A stretch of 64,000 bases of DNA from Clostridiales bacterium (GTDB taxonomy: Bacteria; Bacillota; Clostridia; Christensenellales; CAG-314). Both the position numbers and the translations under genes were made by a program. Location of the stretch: assembly GCA_022508375.1 (NCBI GenBank), contig JAFLVJ010000003.1, forward strand, positions 1-64,000. The letters run 5' to 3'. Shown here in pieces: positions 48,884 to 58,500 of this stretch. The notes under the pieces are model-generated. The model saw nothing but the letters and a program-made list of their open reading frames with translations. It was not told where the DNA came from and did no database searches. Each line of letters opens with the position of its first letter. Position 1 is the stretch's first letter.

Positions 48884-51637
48884 CTATTTACGTTTTTTAC
48901 GAGGGATAAACAACAAGATGATCAATATCACGAAGATGACGATAACAATGATCATCATCGCCCAAAACCAGTAATTACCCTGTTTGTTGCCTTTCGAAGC
49001 GTCGTTGTCTTCGGGCTTTGGGTCAGGTTCGTCGGGCTTTTCGACGGGTTTGTCGTCAACGGGAGGTTGTTCCTCTAACTTGGGGATATTTTCCCTGGTT
49101 GTTTTGCCACAGTTTACGCAAGTGTATGTCTTTACGCCGTCAAACTCCAACGTTGGTTGTTTGGTTACAACGCCCTCGTCCCATTCGTGATCTATTTTAG
49201 CGATACTTTCAGTCTTGATAACCTCGTTGCAGGTAATACAGGTGAATGTTTTGACGCCCATTTGCGCGCAAGTTGACTCTTGGGTTACATTGCCACCGTC
49301 AGACGTATGCCCAAGCGCCGGGATAGTTTCCGTATTAAGTACCGCCTTGCACACCGAGCAGGTTGTTGTTGTTACGCCTGCTTGCGTACACGTCGGGTCG
49401 CTATGCGTCGTTGTCGGTACGTGACTTTCGGAAACGTCCGCGCTGCAATATTCGCATTTACCAACGTGACTGTTGCCGCTGTCGGTAAACTTCGACACTA
49501 CGTGTGCCTGACTTACTCCTTGCTTTTGACGACAAACGGGGCATTGTTTTTGGTGGGTTGAACCCTCTACTACGTAATTGTTGATGCCGTTCCAGTTGTG
49601 AACGGTGAAGTCGGTTACTTCGCCGCAGTTTGCGCATTTGTTGTAGTGTTCGTTGACGTTACCCACCAATTCCAAAACGTGATCTACTAACGTAAGCTTA
49701 TCACCGTTAACACCTATACATTTGCCATCATCGTCCGAAGTGAAGTAATCGGACGGATTGCCGTAACTTTCCTCCCACCCCGAAGCAAACGTACTATTGC
49801 CATCTTCCAGCGTTACGCCAATTTGTGCTTTGTTACTACTGTCATCTTCAAGTGTGTTAATATAAATATTGAATTTAGGAATATAGACATTGTTGTCAGA
49901 ATTGTCGGTAATTATTGGAGCACCTTGTACATAAACAATGCCGGCGGCATACACTCCGCCTCCATAGGTTGCCTCATTGGCGTATATTGAGCCGCCTCTT
50001 AATATACAGCCACCGTAGCTTGCAATCCCACCTGAGGAGTTATCCGGAACGCACACTCCACCGCCGTACATCGCTGTGTTACCATATATTGCGCCGTCGT
50101 TCATTTCAAAGAAACAGTTCGAATGAATGTAAACTCCACCGCCGTAAGTTGCAGTATTTCCTGCGATTTTGCCACCATTCATGGTGAACTTACCGGTAAC
50201 ATACACGCCACCGCCACGGTCCGCCTTGCCACCCGTGATTATGCCGGCACAATCTGCACTACAATCGTGCAACGTTAGCATTGCCGAACTGCTAACCGTT
50301 ATTACGGAGCCGTTGCCAGAACCTATCAGCTTGTAGCCGTTAAGACAAAGTTCGACGTCACCTGTGATTTCCAAATCACCTTCGAAATCGCCGGAAAGAT
50401 AGTACTTGCCATCTGAAAGCGTAGTGGTTCCTTCAAGCAATTCACTAAACAATTTAGTGCCTTGCTCTTGCTCATGAACGTGAGCGTCTATAACTGACGC
50501 TTCGTCATTACTTCGAATGACGCTCTTCGCCGAGTCATCGGCAAAGAAATATTTCGACGGGATATCTTCGTTGTATTTGCTCCAACCGGAAGTGAATATA
50601 CCACTGCCGTCCGCAAGCGTTACGCCGACTTTTGCGCCGTATTCAATGTTACCGACAACGGTTATTGTTGTGTCACTTTGAAGATAAACATTTCCATTGG
50701 TGTTACTATATATCTGGGGCGCCCCCTTAACATTAACGTAGCCTTGATACGTCAGGTACTCGTAATTATACACGCCGCCGCCTTTACCGGTTGCAACGTT
50801 CCCTATGACTGAGCCGCCACTTACAGTAAACACACCCCAGTTGTACACGCCTGCGCCATCGTTTGCGATATTGTTTTCGATTGAGCCATCATTCATCTCA
50901 AAAGTACCGCAATCATAATCTATGGGTCCATACATGCCATAATATAAATAAAGTGCATTAAATACGCCACCACCGTCCGTTGACGTATTTTGGCAAATTA
51001 CACCGCCGTTCATTACGAACGTACCTATTCCCACGTACACACCGCCACCTTCATTGGACTCGTTGCCGGAAATCACGCCGCCGTTCATTGTAAATTCTCC
51101 GTTGACGGCAACGCCACCGCCACCGGAGTGGTAATCACCTGTCGATATATTTCCTGATATTTTGCCACCGTTCATTGTGAAAATGCCGTTTCTCTTAACT
51201 TGCACGCCACCGCCGCTTTCAGCCTTTCCACCGGTGATTGCGCCAACGTTGGAGTTTTCGTCGCAATCATACAGTACAAAGTTTGCATTGGCGTTTACCG
51301 TCACTACCGAACCTGTACCGGTACCTGTTAAGGCGTGACCGTTAAGACAAAGTTCAACACGCCCGTTTATAACGATATCGTTGACAAGCGTAACGTCGTC
51401 GGTTAAGTAATACGTAGTTCCTTCTTGCGAACCTGTAAGTTCACCACCTTCCTCTGCTAACGAGAGCGCCTGCTCATGCGACCAAACGTGGTTGCACATT
51501 GTATCGCTTGCCGCGGCAAGACTGACGCCTGATACGTTTGCGCTACTGCTAAAAGTAACGGATAACGTTGCGACAAGCGTAACGCACAATACTGCTACAA
51601 GTAATGTTAATATATATTCTTTTGTTGCGAATTTCAT
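48884..51637 (-). CDS. Surface beta-helix repeat protein (917 aa)
   Basis: A secreted, membrane-anchored protein. An N-terminal signal (YILTLLVAVLCVTLVATLSV) is followed by two copies of one layout: a cap with YYL-x-DD, LCLNGHAL and VLYDC motifs, about six then four right-handed beta-helix repeats of the type GGGVYV-x-FTMNGG-x-ISGN, and a closing module ending in YFFADD or YFTSDD. Then come about five CxxC repeats (TTTCSVCKAVLNTETIPALG; FTCITCNEVIKTESIAK), a Pro/Glu/Asp linker, a C-terminal helix (FWAMMIIVIVIFVILIILLF) and RKKRK. There is no LPxTG motif, so it is held by the membrane helix. Repeats of this kind occur in polymorphic adhesins; adhesion is inferred. The SD is weak. Confidence 0.82.
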   Translation of the reverse strand: MKFATKEYILTLLVAVLCVTLVATLSVTFSSSANVSGVSLAAASDTMCNHVWSHEQALSLAEEGGELTGSQEGTTYYLTDDVTLVNDIVINGRVELCLNGHALTGTGTGSVVTVNANANFVLYDCDENSNVGAITGGKAESGGGVQVKRNGIFTMNGGKISGNISTGDYHSGGGGVAVNGEFTMNGGVISGNESNEGGGVYVGIGTFVMNGGVICQNTSTDGGGVFNALYLYYGMYGPIDYDCGTFEMNDGSIENNIANDGAGVYNWGVFTVSGGSVIGNVATGKGGGVYNYEYLTYQGYVNVKGAPQIYSNTNGNVYLQSDTTITVVGNIEYGAKVGVTLADGSGIFTSGWSKYNEDIPSKYFFADDSAKSVIRSNDEASVIDAHVHEQEQGTKLFSELLEGTTTLSDGKYYLSGDFEGDLEITGDVELCLNGYKLIGSGNGSVITVSSSAMLTLHDCSADCAGIITGGKADRGGGVYVTGKFTMNGGKIAGNTATYGGGVYIHSNCFFEMNDGAIYGNTAMYGGGVCVPDNSSGGIASYGGCILRGGSIYANEATYGGGVYAAGIVYVQGAPIITDNSDNNVYIPKFNIYINTLEDDSSNKAQIGVTLEDGNSTFASGWEESYGNPSDYFTSDDDGKCIGVNGDKLTLVDHVLELVGNVNEHYNKCANCGEVTDFTVHNWNGINNYVVEGSTHQKQCPVCRQKQGVSQAHVVSKFTDSGNSHVGKCEYCSADVSESHVPTTTHSDPTCTQAGVTTTTCSVCKAVLNTETIPALGHTSDGGNVTQESTCAQMGVKTFTCITCNEVIKTESIAKIDHEWDEGVVTKQPTLEFDGVKTYTCVNCGKTTRENIPKLEEQPPVDDKPVEKPDEPDPKPEDNDASKGNKQGNYWFWAMMIIVIVIFVILIILLFIPRKKRK

Positions 51638-51668
51638 AACCGTTTCTCCACAGTAATAAATTTAATCA

Positions 51669-51698
51669 CAAAGGTTGCCACTCACGTGACAACCTTTG
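51669..51698. terminator. Hairpin between surface genes 917 and 1,054
   Basis: CAAAGGTTG (51669-51677) pairs with CAACCTTTG (51690-51698). T runs are short, so it may only partly stop transcription between the two surface-protein genes. Confidence 0.6.
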
Positions 51699-51728
51699 TT
51701 TTACACAATCGATTGCAATTGTGCAATT

Positions 51729-54700
51729 TTATTTTCTTTTCTTGATTACTACTACAATTGTCGTAACCGAACACACGATAACGGTTAACAACAGCATAGC
51801 CGACCAGAAAATTTTGTATCTCTGTTCATCAGTTAAACCATTTTGAACAGGTGTATTATCTATCGGAGCTTCTTCAAGGGCAGGAATATTGCTTCTTTTT
51901 GTAGTTTTACAGAATTTGCAAGTGTATGTCAATACACCGTCGAACTCTACTGTGGGTTCCTTGGTTACAACGCCTTCGTCCCAATCGTGATCGATCTTGG
52001 GCAATACTTGTTCGTTTTCTTCGAAAATATATCCACATTCGTGAACGCAGAAGTAAGTCATAATACCTGTTGATACACACGTAGGTGCAGTAGTTACAGT
52101 GCCCTCGCCAATTTTATGACCGAGCATGGAAATAACTTCCGAGTCAATTACATTTTCGCATGTTAAACAAGTGTAAGTAAACACACCGTCTTCCGTGCAA
52201 GTAGCAGCAAGCGTTACTTTGCCACCGTCGGACGTATGTCCAAAGGCGTCAATTACTTCGGTATCGATTGCTTCCTCGCATACCAAGCAAGTGTAGGTCT
52301 TTACACCATTTTCCGTACAAGTGGCATCAAGTGTTACTTTACCGCCGTCAGACTTGTGTCCGAGAGCATTGAGCGTATTGTTTACAGGTACAGCCTCACA
52401 AATTGTGCAGTACACCTTGTGTATGCCGTTTTCCGTACAAGTAGCGTCAACATGGATCGTTTCAAGAGTGTGATTCTGTACAACGCCTCTTTCACCGCAG
52501 TCGTCGCACGCGCCTTTATGCGCTTCGCCATCTGCCGTCACAGTGGCAACAGTTACGACGTGAGTACGTTTTACGCCTTCCTTTTGGAGACAGAACTCAC
52601 ACCTTTTTTGATGAGTTCCTAAACCTTCCCCATCACTAACGTAGGTGCTAATTTCATCCCAAACGTGTTCGGCGTAATCGATAACGTCCTTACAGTTGGG
52701 ACATTCATTGTAGTGTTTGTTAACGTCGCTGTTGAGTATGTAACGATGTTTTTCCAACGTAAGGTTAGTGCCTTTAACACCAATGCACTTGCCGTCGATA
52801 TCGGAGAAGAAATATTGCATGGGATGTTCATATGTATCAGTCCAACCCGTTGCAATGATATCACTTGCGTCTTCGCTCATTTCTTTAGCGTAAACGATAG
52901 TTACGCCAACGTGAGCGCCGTCTAACATTTCGCCGACAACCTTGATTGCAAGGCTATCGCCTACTGCTGACGAATTGGAATTAACGTCTCTGTAAAGATA
53001 TACGTTTGCAGTTTTATTTTCCGAAACAACAGGCGTTCCGCTCATTTTTACAGTGCTTTTAACTGTAGCATTGTTGTAAACGTACACACCGTATTCGCCG
53101 TGATTGGTGATTACACCGCCCGTCATCGTGAACGTAGCGCCGTAAAGGTACACGCCGGCATCTACCGCTTCTTCTTCAGCAACGCTTTGACCTGATACGT
53201 TTTCGGAAATTGTTCCGCCGTTCATAGTGAAAGAACTACCGTTGTCAGCGTACACGCCACCGCCGTTGTATTCGGCAGTGTTACCAACGATTTTACCACC
53301 GTTCATGGTGAAAGAACTACCGTTGCCAACATAAACGCCACCGCCGTTAAGATGAATGGAATTAGAAACACTTGCTCTGTTAGCGGTGATAACGCCACCG
53401 TTCATGATGAACGTTCCGCCAACGTAAACGCCTGCGCCCTGTTCAGCAACACCACCGGTAACTGTTCCTTTACCGTGGATATTGCAGTCATGCAAAGTGA
53501 GCGTTGCGCCCTTGTTTACTGTTATAACAGGAGCTGTACCGTCGCCTTGAATTGTGCAGCCGTTGAGACAAAGTTCAACTTTGCCATCAATTATCAAATT
53601 GCCGTTGAGGGTGCCTTCAAGGTAATACTTGCCTTGTGAAAGTGTTCTTGATGAATACAGACGGAGGAATCCGTCAACGTCGGTATCGTCATGTCTATGT
53701 CCGCTACCCACTTTGGCTTCGCCGTCCGAATCAACGATGTTCGACGACGTTTGGTCGGATGTAAAGTGATCCAGCACGCTGCCATCGTTGTGTTTGCTCC
53801 AGTCAACGGTAATTACGCCATCATTACCGGGACCGCATCTAACGCCGATAAGTGCGCCGTCTTCAAACTTACTAATGATGGTAATCATCGATTCATAGGA
53901 AAGATAAACGTTACTGCTTCCGTTAGCGAAGATAACAGGTTTACCGCCAAGATTGAACTTGCCAATTGAGTCTTCTCTGTTACCGTGACCTCTTACCAAT
54001 ACGCCGTCGCCTACATTTGCAGTGTTGCCTGTGATTACGCCGCCAGTCATGGTGAAGGTACCGAGAATATCAGCCCATACGCCACCGCCTTCGCCTTCAG
54101 CAGCTGAGTTGCCGTAAATCTGACCGTTATTCATGGTGAATGTACAATCAGTAGAATAATAAATGCCGCCACCGTTAGTTGCTGTATTGTTGCGAATTAT
54201 ACCGTTATTCAACGTAAAGGTACCGTATCCAAGATCCGCTGTGGCTCTTGACATACTTGTCTGGCTCAAAACAGTATCCATATCAAGCGATCCGCTGTAA
54301 ACACTTACACCGCCACCGAAATGTGCACTGTTTTGTTCAACGGTACCGCCGTTCATTACGAAAGCGCCACCGTCAACATATACTCCGCCACCGTTTGATG
54401 AAGCCTCGTTACCGGAGATTGCTCCGCCATTCATTATGAATGTGCCGTATCTAACGTACACACCGCCACCGGAAGCAGCACTACCATTGGTAACCTTGCC
54501 TGTGTTGTTGTTACTGCAATCATAAAGAACGAATGATGCGCCAATATCTACAGTCACTACCGAACCTGTGCCGGTACCCGTAAGAGTGTGACCGTTCAGA
54601 CAGATTTCGACGTTGCCGCTAATAGTAATATTATCTGCGAGAGTAAGGTCGCCATTGAGGTAATAGTTACCATCCGAAGACAGTTGACCACCATCTTCAG

Positions 54701-54893
54701 TAAGCACCGTCGCATCTCTATGCGCCCACTCGTGGTTGCACTTGACGTATCCTTCTGCATTGGCAGCAGCGATGATTTCATCGCTTGTCAGCGCGTTACC
54801 ACTGAAAGTTATGGATGCTACAGCTACGAGCGCAAAGCACAGTAGCGCTATCAGCAATCCTAACATAAATTTTCTTGTTGTTATCAATTTCAT
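51729..54893 (-). CDS. Surface beta-helix repeat protein (1,054 aa)
   Basis: Same architecture as its neighbour. A signal helix (FMLGLLIALLCFALVAVASI), then two cap / beta-helix / closing units (LCLNG caps; GGGVYVRYGTFIMNGGAIS, GGGVYADNGSSFTMNGGTIS and about nine further repeats). Six CxxC repeats follow (TYTCLVCEEAIDTEVIDAFG; FTYTCLTCENVIDSEVISML), with alternating SDGGKVTL stretches, then a C-terminal helix and the KKRK tail. Start at ATG 54893 behind GGAG; an upstream 24-residue extension lacks a ribosome site. In the closing repeats cysteines are spaced as CxxC pairs, which may bind metal (inference). Lies between the 917-residue gene and the 114-residue 'empty' version. Confidence 0.82.
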   Translation of the reverse strand: MKLITTRKFMLGLLIALLCFALVAVASITFSGNALTSDEIIAAANAEGYVKCNHEWAHRDATVLTEDGGQLSSDGNYYLNGDLTLADNITISGNVEICLNGHTLTGTGTGSVVTVDIGASFVLYDCSNNNTGKVTNGSAASGGGVYVRYGTFIMNGGAISGNEASSNGGGVYVDGGAFVMNGGTVEQNSAHFGGGVSVYSGSLDMDTVLSQTSMSRATADLGYGTFTLNNGIIRNNTATNGGGIYYSTDCTFTMNNGQIYGNSAAEGEGGGVWADILGTFTMTGGVITGNTANVGDGVLVRGHGNREDSIGKFNLGGKPVIFANGSSNVYLSYESMITIISKFEDGALIGVRCGPGNDGVITVDWSKHNDGSVLDHFTSDQTSSNIVDSDGEAKVGSGHRHDDTDVDGFLRLYSSRTLSQGKYYLEGTLNGNLIIDGKVELCLNGCTIQGDGTAPVITVNKGATLTLHDCNIHGKGTVTGGVAEQGAGVYVGGTFIMNGGVITANRASVSNSIHLNGGGVYVGNGSSFTMNGGKIVGNTAEYNGGGVYADNGSSFTMNGGTISENVSGQSVAEEEAVDAGVYLYGATFTMTGGVITNHGEYGVYVYNNATVKSTVKMSGTPVVSENKTANVYLYRDVNSNSSAVGDSLAIKVVGEMLDGAHVGVTIVYAKEMSEDASDIIATGWTDTYEHPMQYFFSDIDGKCIGVKGTNLTLEKHRYILNSDVNKHYNECPNCKDVIDYAEHVWDEISTYVSDGEGLGTHQKRCEFCLQKEGVKRTHVVTVATVTADGEAHKGACDDCGERGVVQNHTLETIHVDATCTENGIHKVYCTICEAVPVNNTLNALGHKSDGGKVTLDATCTENGVKTYTCLVCEEAIDTEVIDAFGHTSDGGKVTLAATCTEDGVFTYTCLTCENVIDSEVISMLGHKIGEGTVTTAPTCVSTGIMTYFCVHECGYIFEENEQVLPKIDHDWDEGVVTKEPTVEFDGVLTYTCKFCKTTKRSNIPALEEAPIDNTPVQNGLTDEQRYKIFWSAMLLLTVIVCSVTTIVVVIKKRK

Positions 54894-54980
54894 AGTTAGT
54901 TCTCCATCGAGAAAGTTTTGCACAAAAGCTGTCCCACTTGTGACGAACTTTTTAACAACTTTCAACGTCTTAAACAGTTA

Positions 54981-55325
54981 TTATTTCTTTGTAACGAACA
55001 CTATCAGTATCGCTACAACCACCAAAACAATCACAACCAGTAGCAAAATTGACCAAAACCAAAAGTTGGAAAAAAAGCCATTAGCCAACGCCTCGTCAAT
55101 GATGTCAGGAGACGTTTCGGACGTGGTAGATTCTTCAGCAGAGAGTCTTGCGCCATTTGCAGGTACATCTAGTGAAGTTGTTGTATCGGTTCTAGCGCTT
55201 GCCATACAGTTTACGTTCGCTGAAGATGTATTTAGTATAGTTACGGATACTGTAGCAACCAGTAGAACTAACAATATAGCTACAAGCACACCGCAAACTA
55301 TTCTTTTTGCATAAGTCAATTTCAT
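54981..55325 (-). CDS. Short surface protein: signal and anchor without the repeat domain
   Basis: A 114-residue protein. The N-terminus (KRIVCGVLVAILLVLLVATV) is the same type of signal helix as in the big neighbours (LLVAVLCVTLVATLSV), followed by only about 50 residues rich in Ser/Thr/Glu and an anchor (FWFWSILLLVVIVLVVVAIL). The whole beta-helix passenger is absent. It looks like a natural deletion derivative of the family or a minimal family member. The ends of the protein are intact, with SD-less start at 55325. Function unknown. Confidence 0.7.
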   Translation of the reverse strand: MKLTYAKRIVCGVLVAILLVLLVATVSVTILNTSSANVNCMASARTDTTTSLDVPANGARLSAEESTTSETSPDIIDEALANGFFSNFWFWSILLLVVIVLVVVAILIVFVTKK

Positions 55326-55347
55326 AATTTGTTCCTATACAGTAAAG

Positions 55348-55391
55348 GCACCTCCCAAAAGTCACCGCGAAGGTAACTTTTGGGGAGATGC
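55348..55391 (-). terminator. Long hairpin after the giant surface gene
   Basis: GCACCTCCCAAAAGTCACC pairs imperfectly with GGTAACTTTTGGGGAGATGC around GCGAA, about 19 bp of stem. It lies downstream of the giant gene and upstream of the short gene at 54981. No strong T run follows, so it could be an attenuator or an mRNA-end stabiliser. The stretch 55392-55516 holds no gene. Confidence 0.6.
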
Positions 55392-55516
55392 GCTTTCCTA
55401 GACAATAATGTTTGGTTTTTGGTTAATTTGCCAACTAATTTGCCTATAAGGCGCCCGGACGTCACAAATATTTCACGTCGTCCGTATTTGTTAAATTGTT
55501 CTTGTGTTTACTGCTT

Positions 55517-58500
55517 TTATGCAGCCTTCTTTTTACGTCTGATGATCAACCAGATAGCAACGCCGATTCCTACAAGCGCCACAGCACCAAGTGATACGGG
55601 CAACCATGGGAAGATCTTGTCAATGCTTTCGGTTCTTGTGTCACCGCAAAGTTCGCACGTGAAGGTAAGTTCGCCCTCTTTGAATTGAGTAGCTTTTTCC
55701 GTTACAACGCCCTCGCCCCATACGTGCTCGAGTTTTGCAATAGCTTCCGTCTTGATGACGCCTTCACATACCGTGCAGGTGAAGGTACGAACGCCTTCTT
55801 CATGGCAGGTAGCTTCCTTAGTTACCTTGCCGCCGTCGGATACGTGTTCTTCAGCGTTGATTTGTCCGCAAACTTCGCATTGCTTGTAGTGGTTAGCTTC
55901 GCCTTTCTGCCAAGCAAGTTCGTCCCATTTGTGTTCTACAGCTTTGTAGTGATATCCACATTCGTTGCAAACAAGCCAGTGTCCGCTGAGGTCATGGTTG
56001 ACTGCAGATTTGTAATCCTCATCATCCGTTGAGTGAGCTGCTGACAGTTGAACGTCACAACCGTCAACCGTACAAGCATTGTAGTGCTTTTCATCGTCGT
56101 AAGCCCATTCTGCATCATTCCAAATGTGCGGAGTGATTTCAAAGCTACCGAGATATGTCTTTGCTTCTTCTACGTAATCTTCATCGCCTACAACTACAAC
56201 GTATGCGTAGTAGATTCCTGCAGGAGTTTGTGTATGGATTACTGTGATGTAATCGCCAGTGCCGTCAGCATTCTTGTAGTATCTGATAACTGCCTTTTCA
56301 ACAGTAACAGTGATTCCCGTTTCTGCTGCGGGTTCTTGGTTTTCGTGCCAACCTTCACGAGAGTACGTTCCTTCGAAAGCGGTATCCGCATTCGTCAAAG
56401 CATTAACTTCTACGGTGATAGGCAAGTACTTCGTAACGCCGCCAACCGTGTAGCTGACTCTTACAGAAGTTTCATTTACTGTCATGTACTTGCCGTTTGT
56501 TCTGAAATCGGAAGTAGCGATACGGAATACTGCAAGAGTGATGTACTCTTCAACTTCATCGGAAGATCCGTCTTGAGCAATGTACTTAACAAGCAGTACA
56601 ACGTTAGTGAGAACTGTATCCTTTGCAGAGATAGCATCCCAGCTTTTTACTTCGAAGCTATCGATTGCAAGAACGCGATTTTCCACGTAGGGGCACTTGT
56701 CAATACCCACAACAAGACAGTCGCGAGTTTGTTGACGAGCCTCTGTTGCGCTTGCTTCACCTACCATACTCCAGTCGTTCATCTTGTGGGTATGAATTTC
56801 GGTGATGTTAACTTCTCCGTTTACATAAGACAGGTCGTTTCTGTTATCTGCGAAGAAATATTCCGTAAAGTTTTCGCTAGTGTTACCGGGACGTTCATAG
56901 TGTACGGTGAAGATACCCTTCGTATCTTGCATTGTTACACCGATACGAGCATTAACACCCTTGAACTCAAGTGCGCCTTGAACGTCAATAATCGTGCCGG
57001 AAGTCAGATATACGTTACTTCCTTGGTTTCCTACAACTTGAGATGCACCGTTTACACTGAACGAACCCATGTTGTAAATACCGCCACCGCTTGTAGCTCT
57101 GTTGCCTGTAATTACGGACATGTCGTTCATTGCGAACGTAGCATTTCTTGCAACGTAAACACCGCCACCGTAGGTTGCATAGTTATCCTTGATTGTACCA
57201 CCGTTCATGTTGAACGATGCGCCGGTTTCAACGCGTACGCCGCCGCCGTTTTCCGTTCTGTCACCACCGGTGATCAAACCTTTTTCACCGCAATCGTGCA
57301 AAGCGAACTTGCCTTGTACCGTGATAACCGAAGTGAAACCTGAACCTCTAAGCGTGTGGTCGTTCAAGCAAAGTTCTACCGTAGCTCTTGTTCCTATAGA
57401 CAAATCGGAGATGAATTCCTTGTCTTCGAGGTAATAGTATCCGTCACCTGAGAAAGTCGTATAGCCCTTGAGCAATTGGATAAATTCTTTGGTGTGTCCT
57501 TCTGTGTGTACGTAAACGATTGCAAGTTGGTCTTCGTCATACAGACGAACTTCTCTCGTATCGTCATCAGAAGTAAAGTAGTTGTAAGTTCTATTTTCGC
57601 CTTTTTGTATCCAGTCTTTAGTAAAGATGTCGCTACCGATTTCAAGTTTAACACCGATAGATGCGCCGTCTTTCATTTCGCCTGCCACGATGATAAGCTT
57701 ACCGTTGGGCAGATATACGTTGTTAATATCGTTGTCAATAATCTTAGGATTGTTGCTTACTTTGAACTCACCGTCAACATATACGCCACCGCCGTTACCG
57801 GAGATGTGGTTCTTGTTGATTGTGCCGCCGCTCATTTCAAACGAACCGGTACTTACAATGTAAACACCGCCACCGTTTACGGAAGTATTGCCGGCAAGTG
57901 AACCGCCCTTCATGGTGAAGGTTCCGCCGTAAACTACGTAAACTGCGCCACCGTCTTTAGCTGCTTGGTTCTTGGTAATCGTACCTGTTTCCATTACGAA
58001 CTTACCGTGGTAGTTATATACAGCACCGCCGTTTCCGCCGGAGATGTTACCAGTAATTTCGCCGTCTTTCATCGTCAAAGCGCCGTCGTAAATGTACACG
58101 CCTGCACCGTCTTGAGTTGCAGTATTGTTGTACACCTTAGCGTCACTGCTGTTCATGAATAACGTACCCTTGGTAATGCTACCCGTGCTACCCGTACTAC
58201 CGTAAATGTACACGCCTGCACCGGTATTAGACTTATTACCGAAGATTTCGCCTTTATTCATTGTGAACGTACCTTGAACGAGGTACACACCGCCACCTGT
58301 GCTGGACGCAGCAGTCAACGTGTTGTTGCTGATAACGCCGCCGTTCATTGTGATTGAACAATTTTCATCTGTTGCATAAACGCCGCCGCCCAACGAACTA
58401 GCTGTGTTTCCACTGATTGAGCCACCGCTTATAATCAGTCTGCTGCTGTCGGTGATCATAACGCCGCCGCCGTTAAGGCTTGCAGTGTTGCCGGAAACGA

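Noticed and set aside
56048-57343. Long plus-strand open frame of 431 codons inside the giant surface gene
   Set aside because: It is antisense to a repetitive minus-strand gene with a clear SD, signal peptide and repeats. The biased repeat codons leave the opposite strand open by chance, and no ribosome site or family pattern is seen. Similar frames at 59285-60301 and 61856-62362 are rejected for the same reason.
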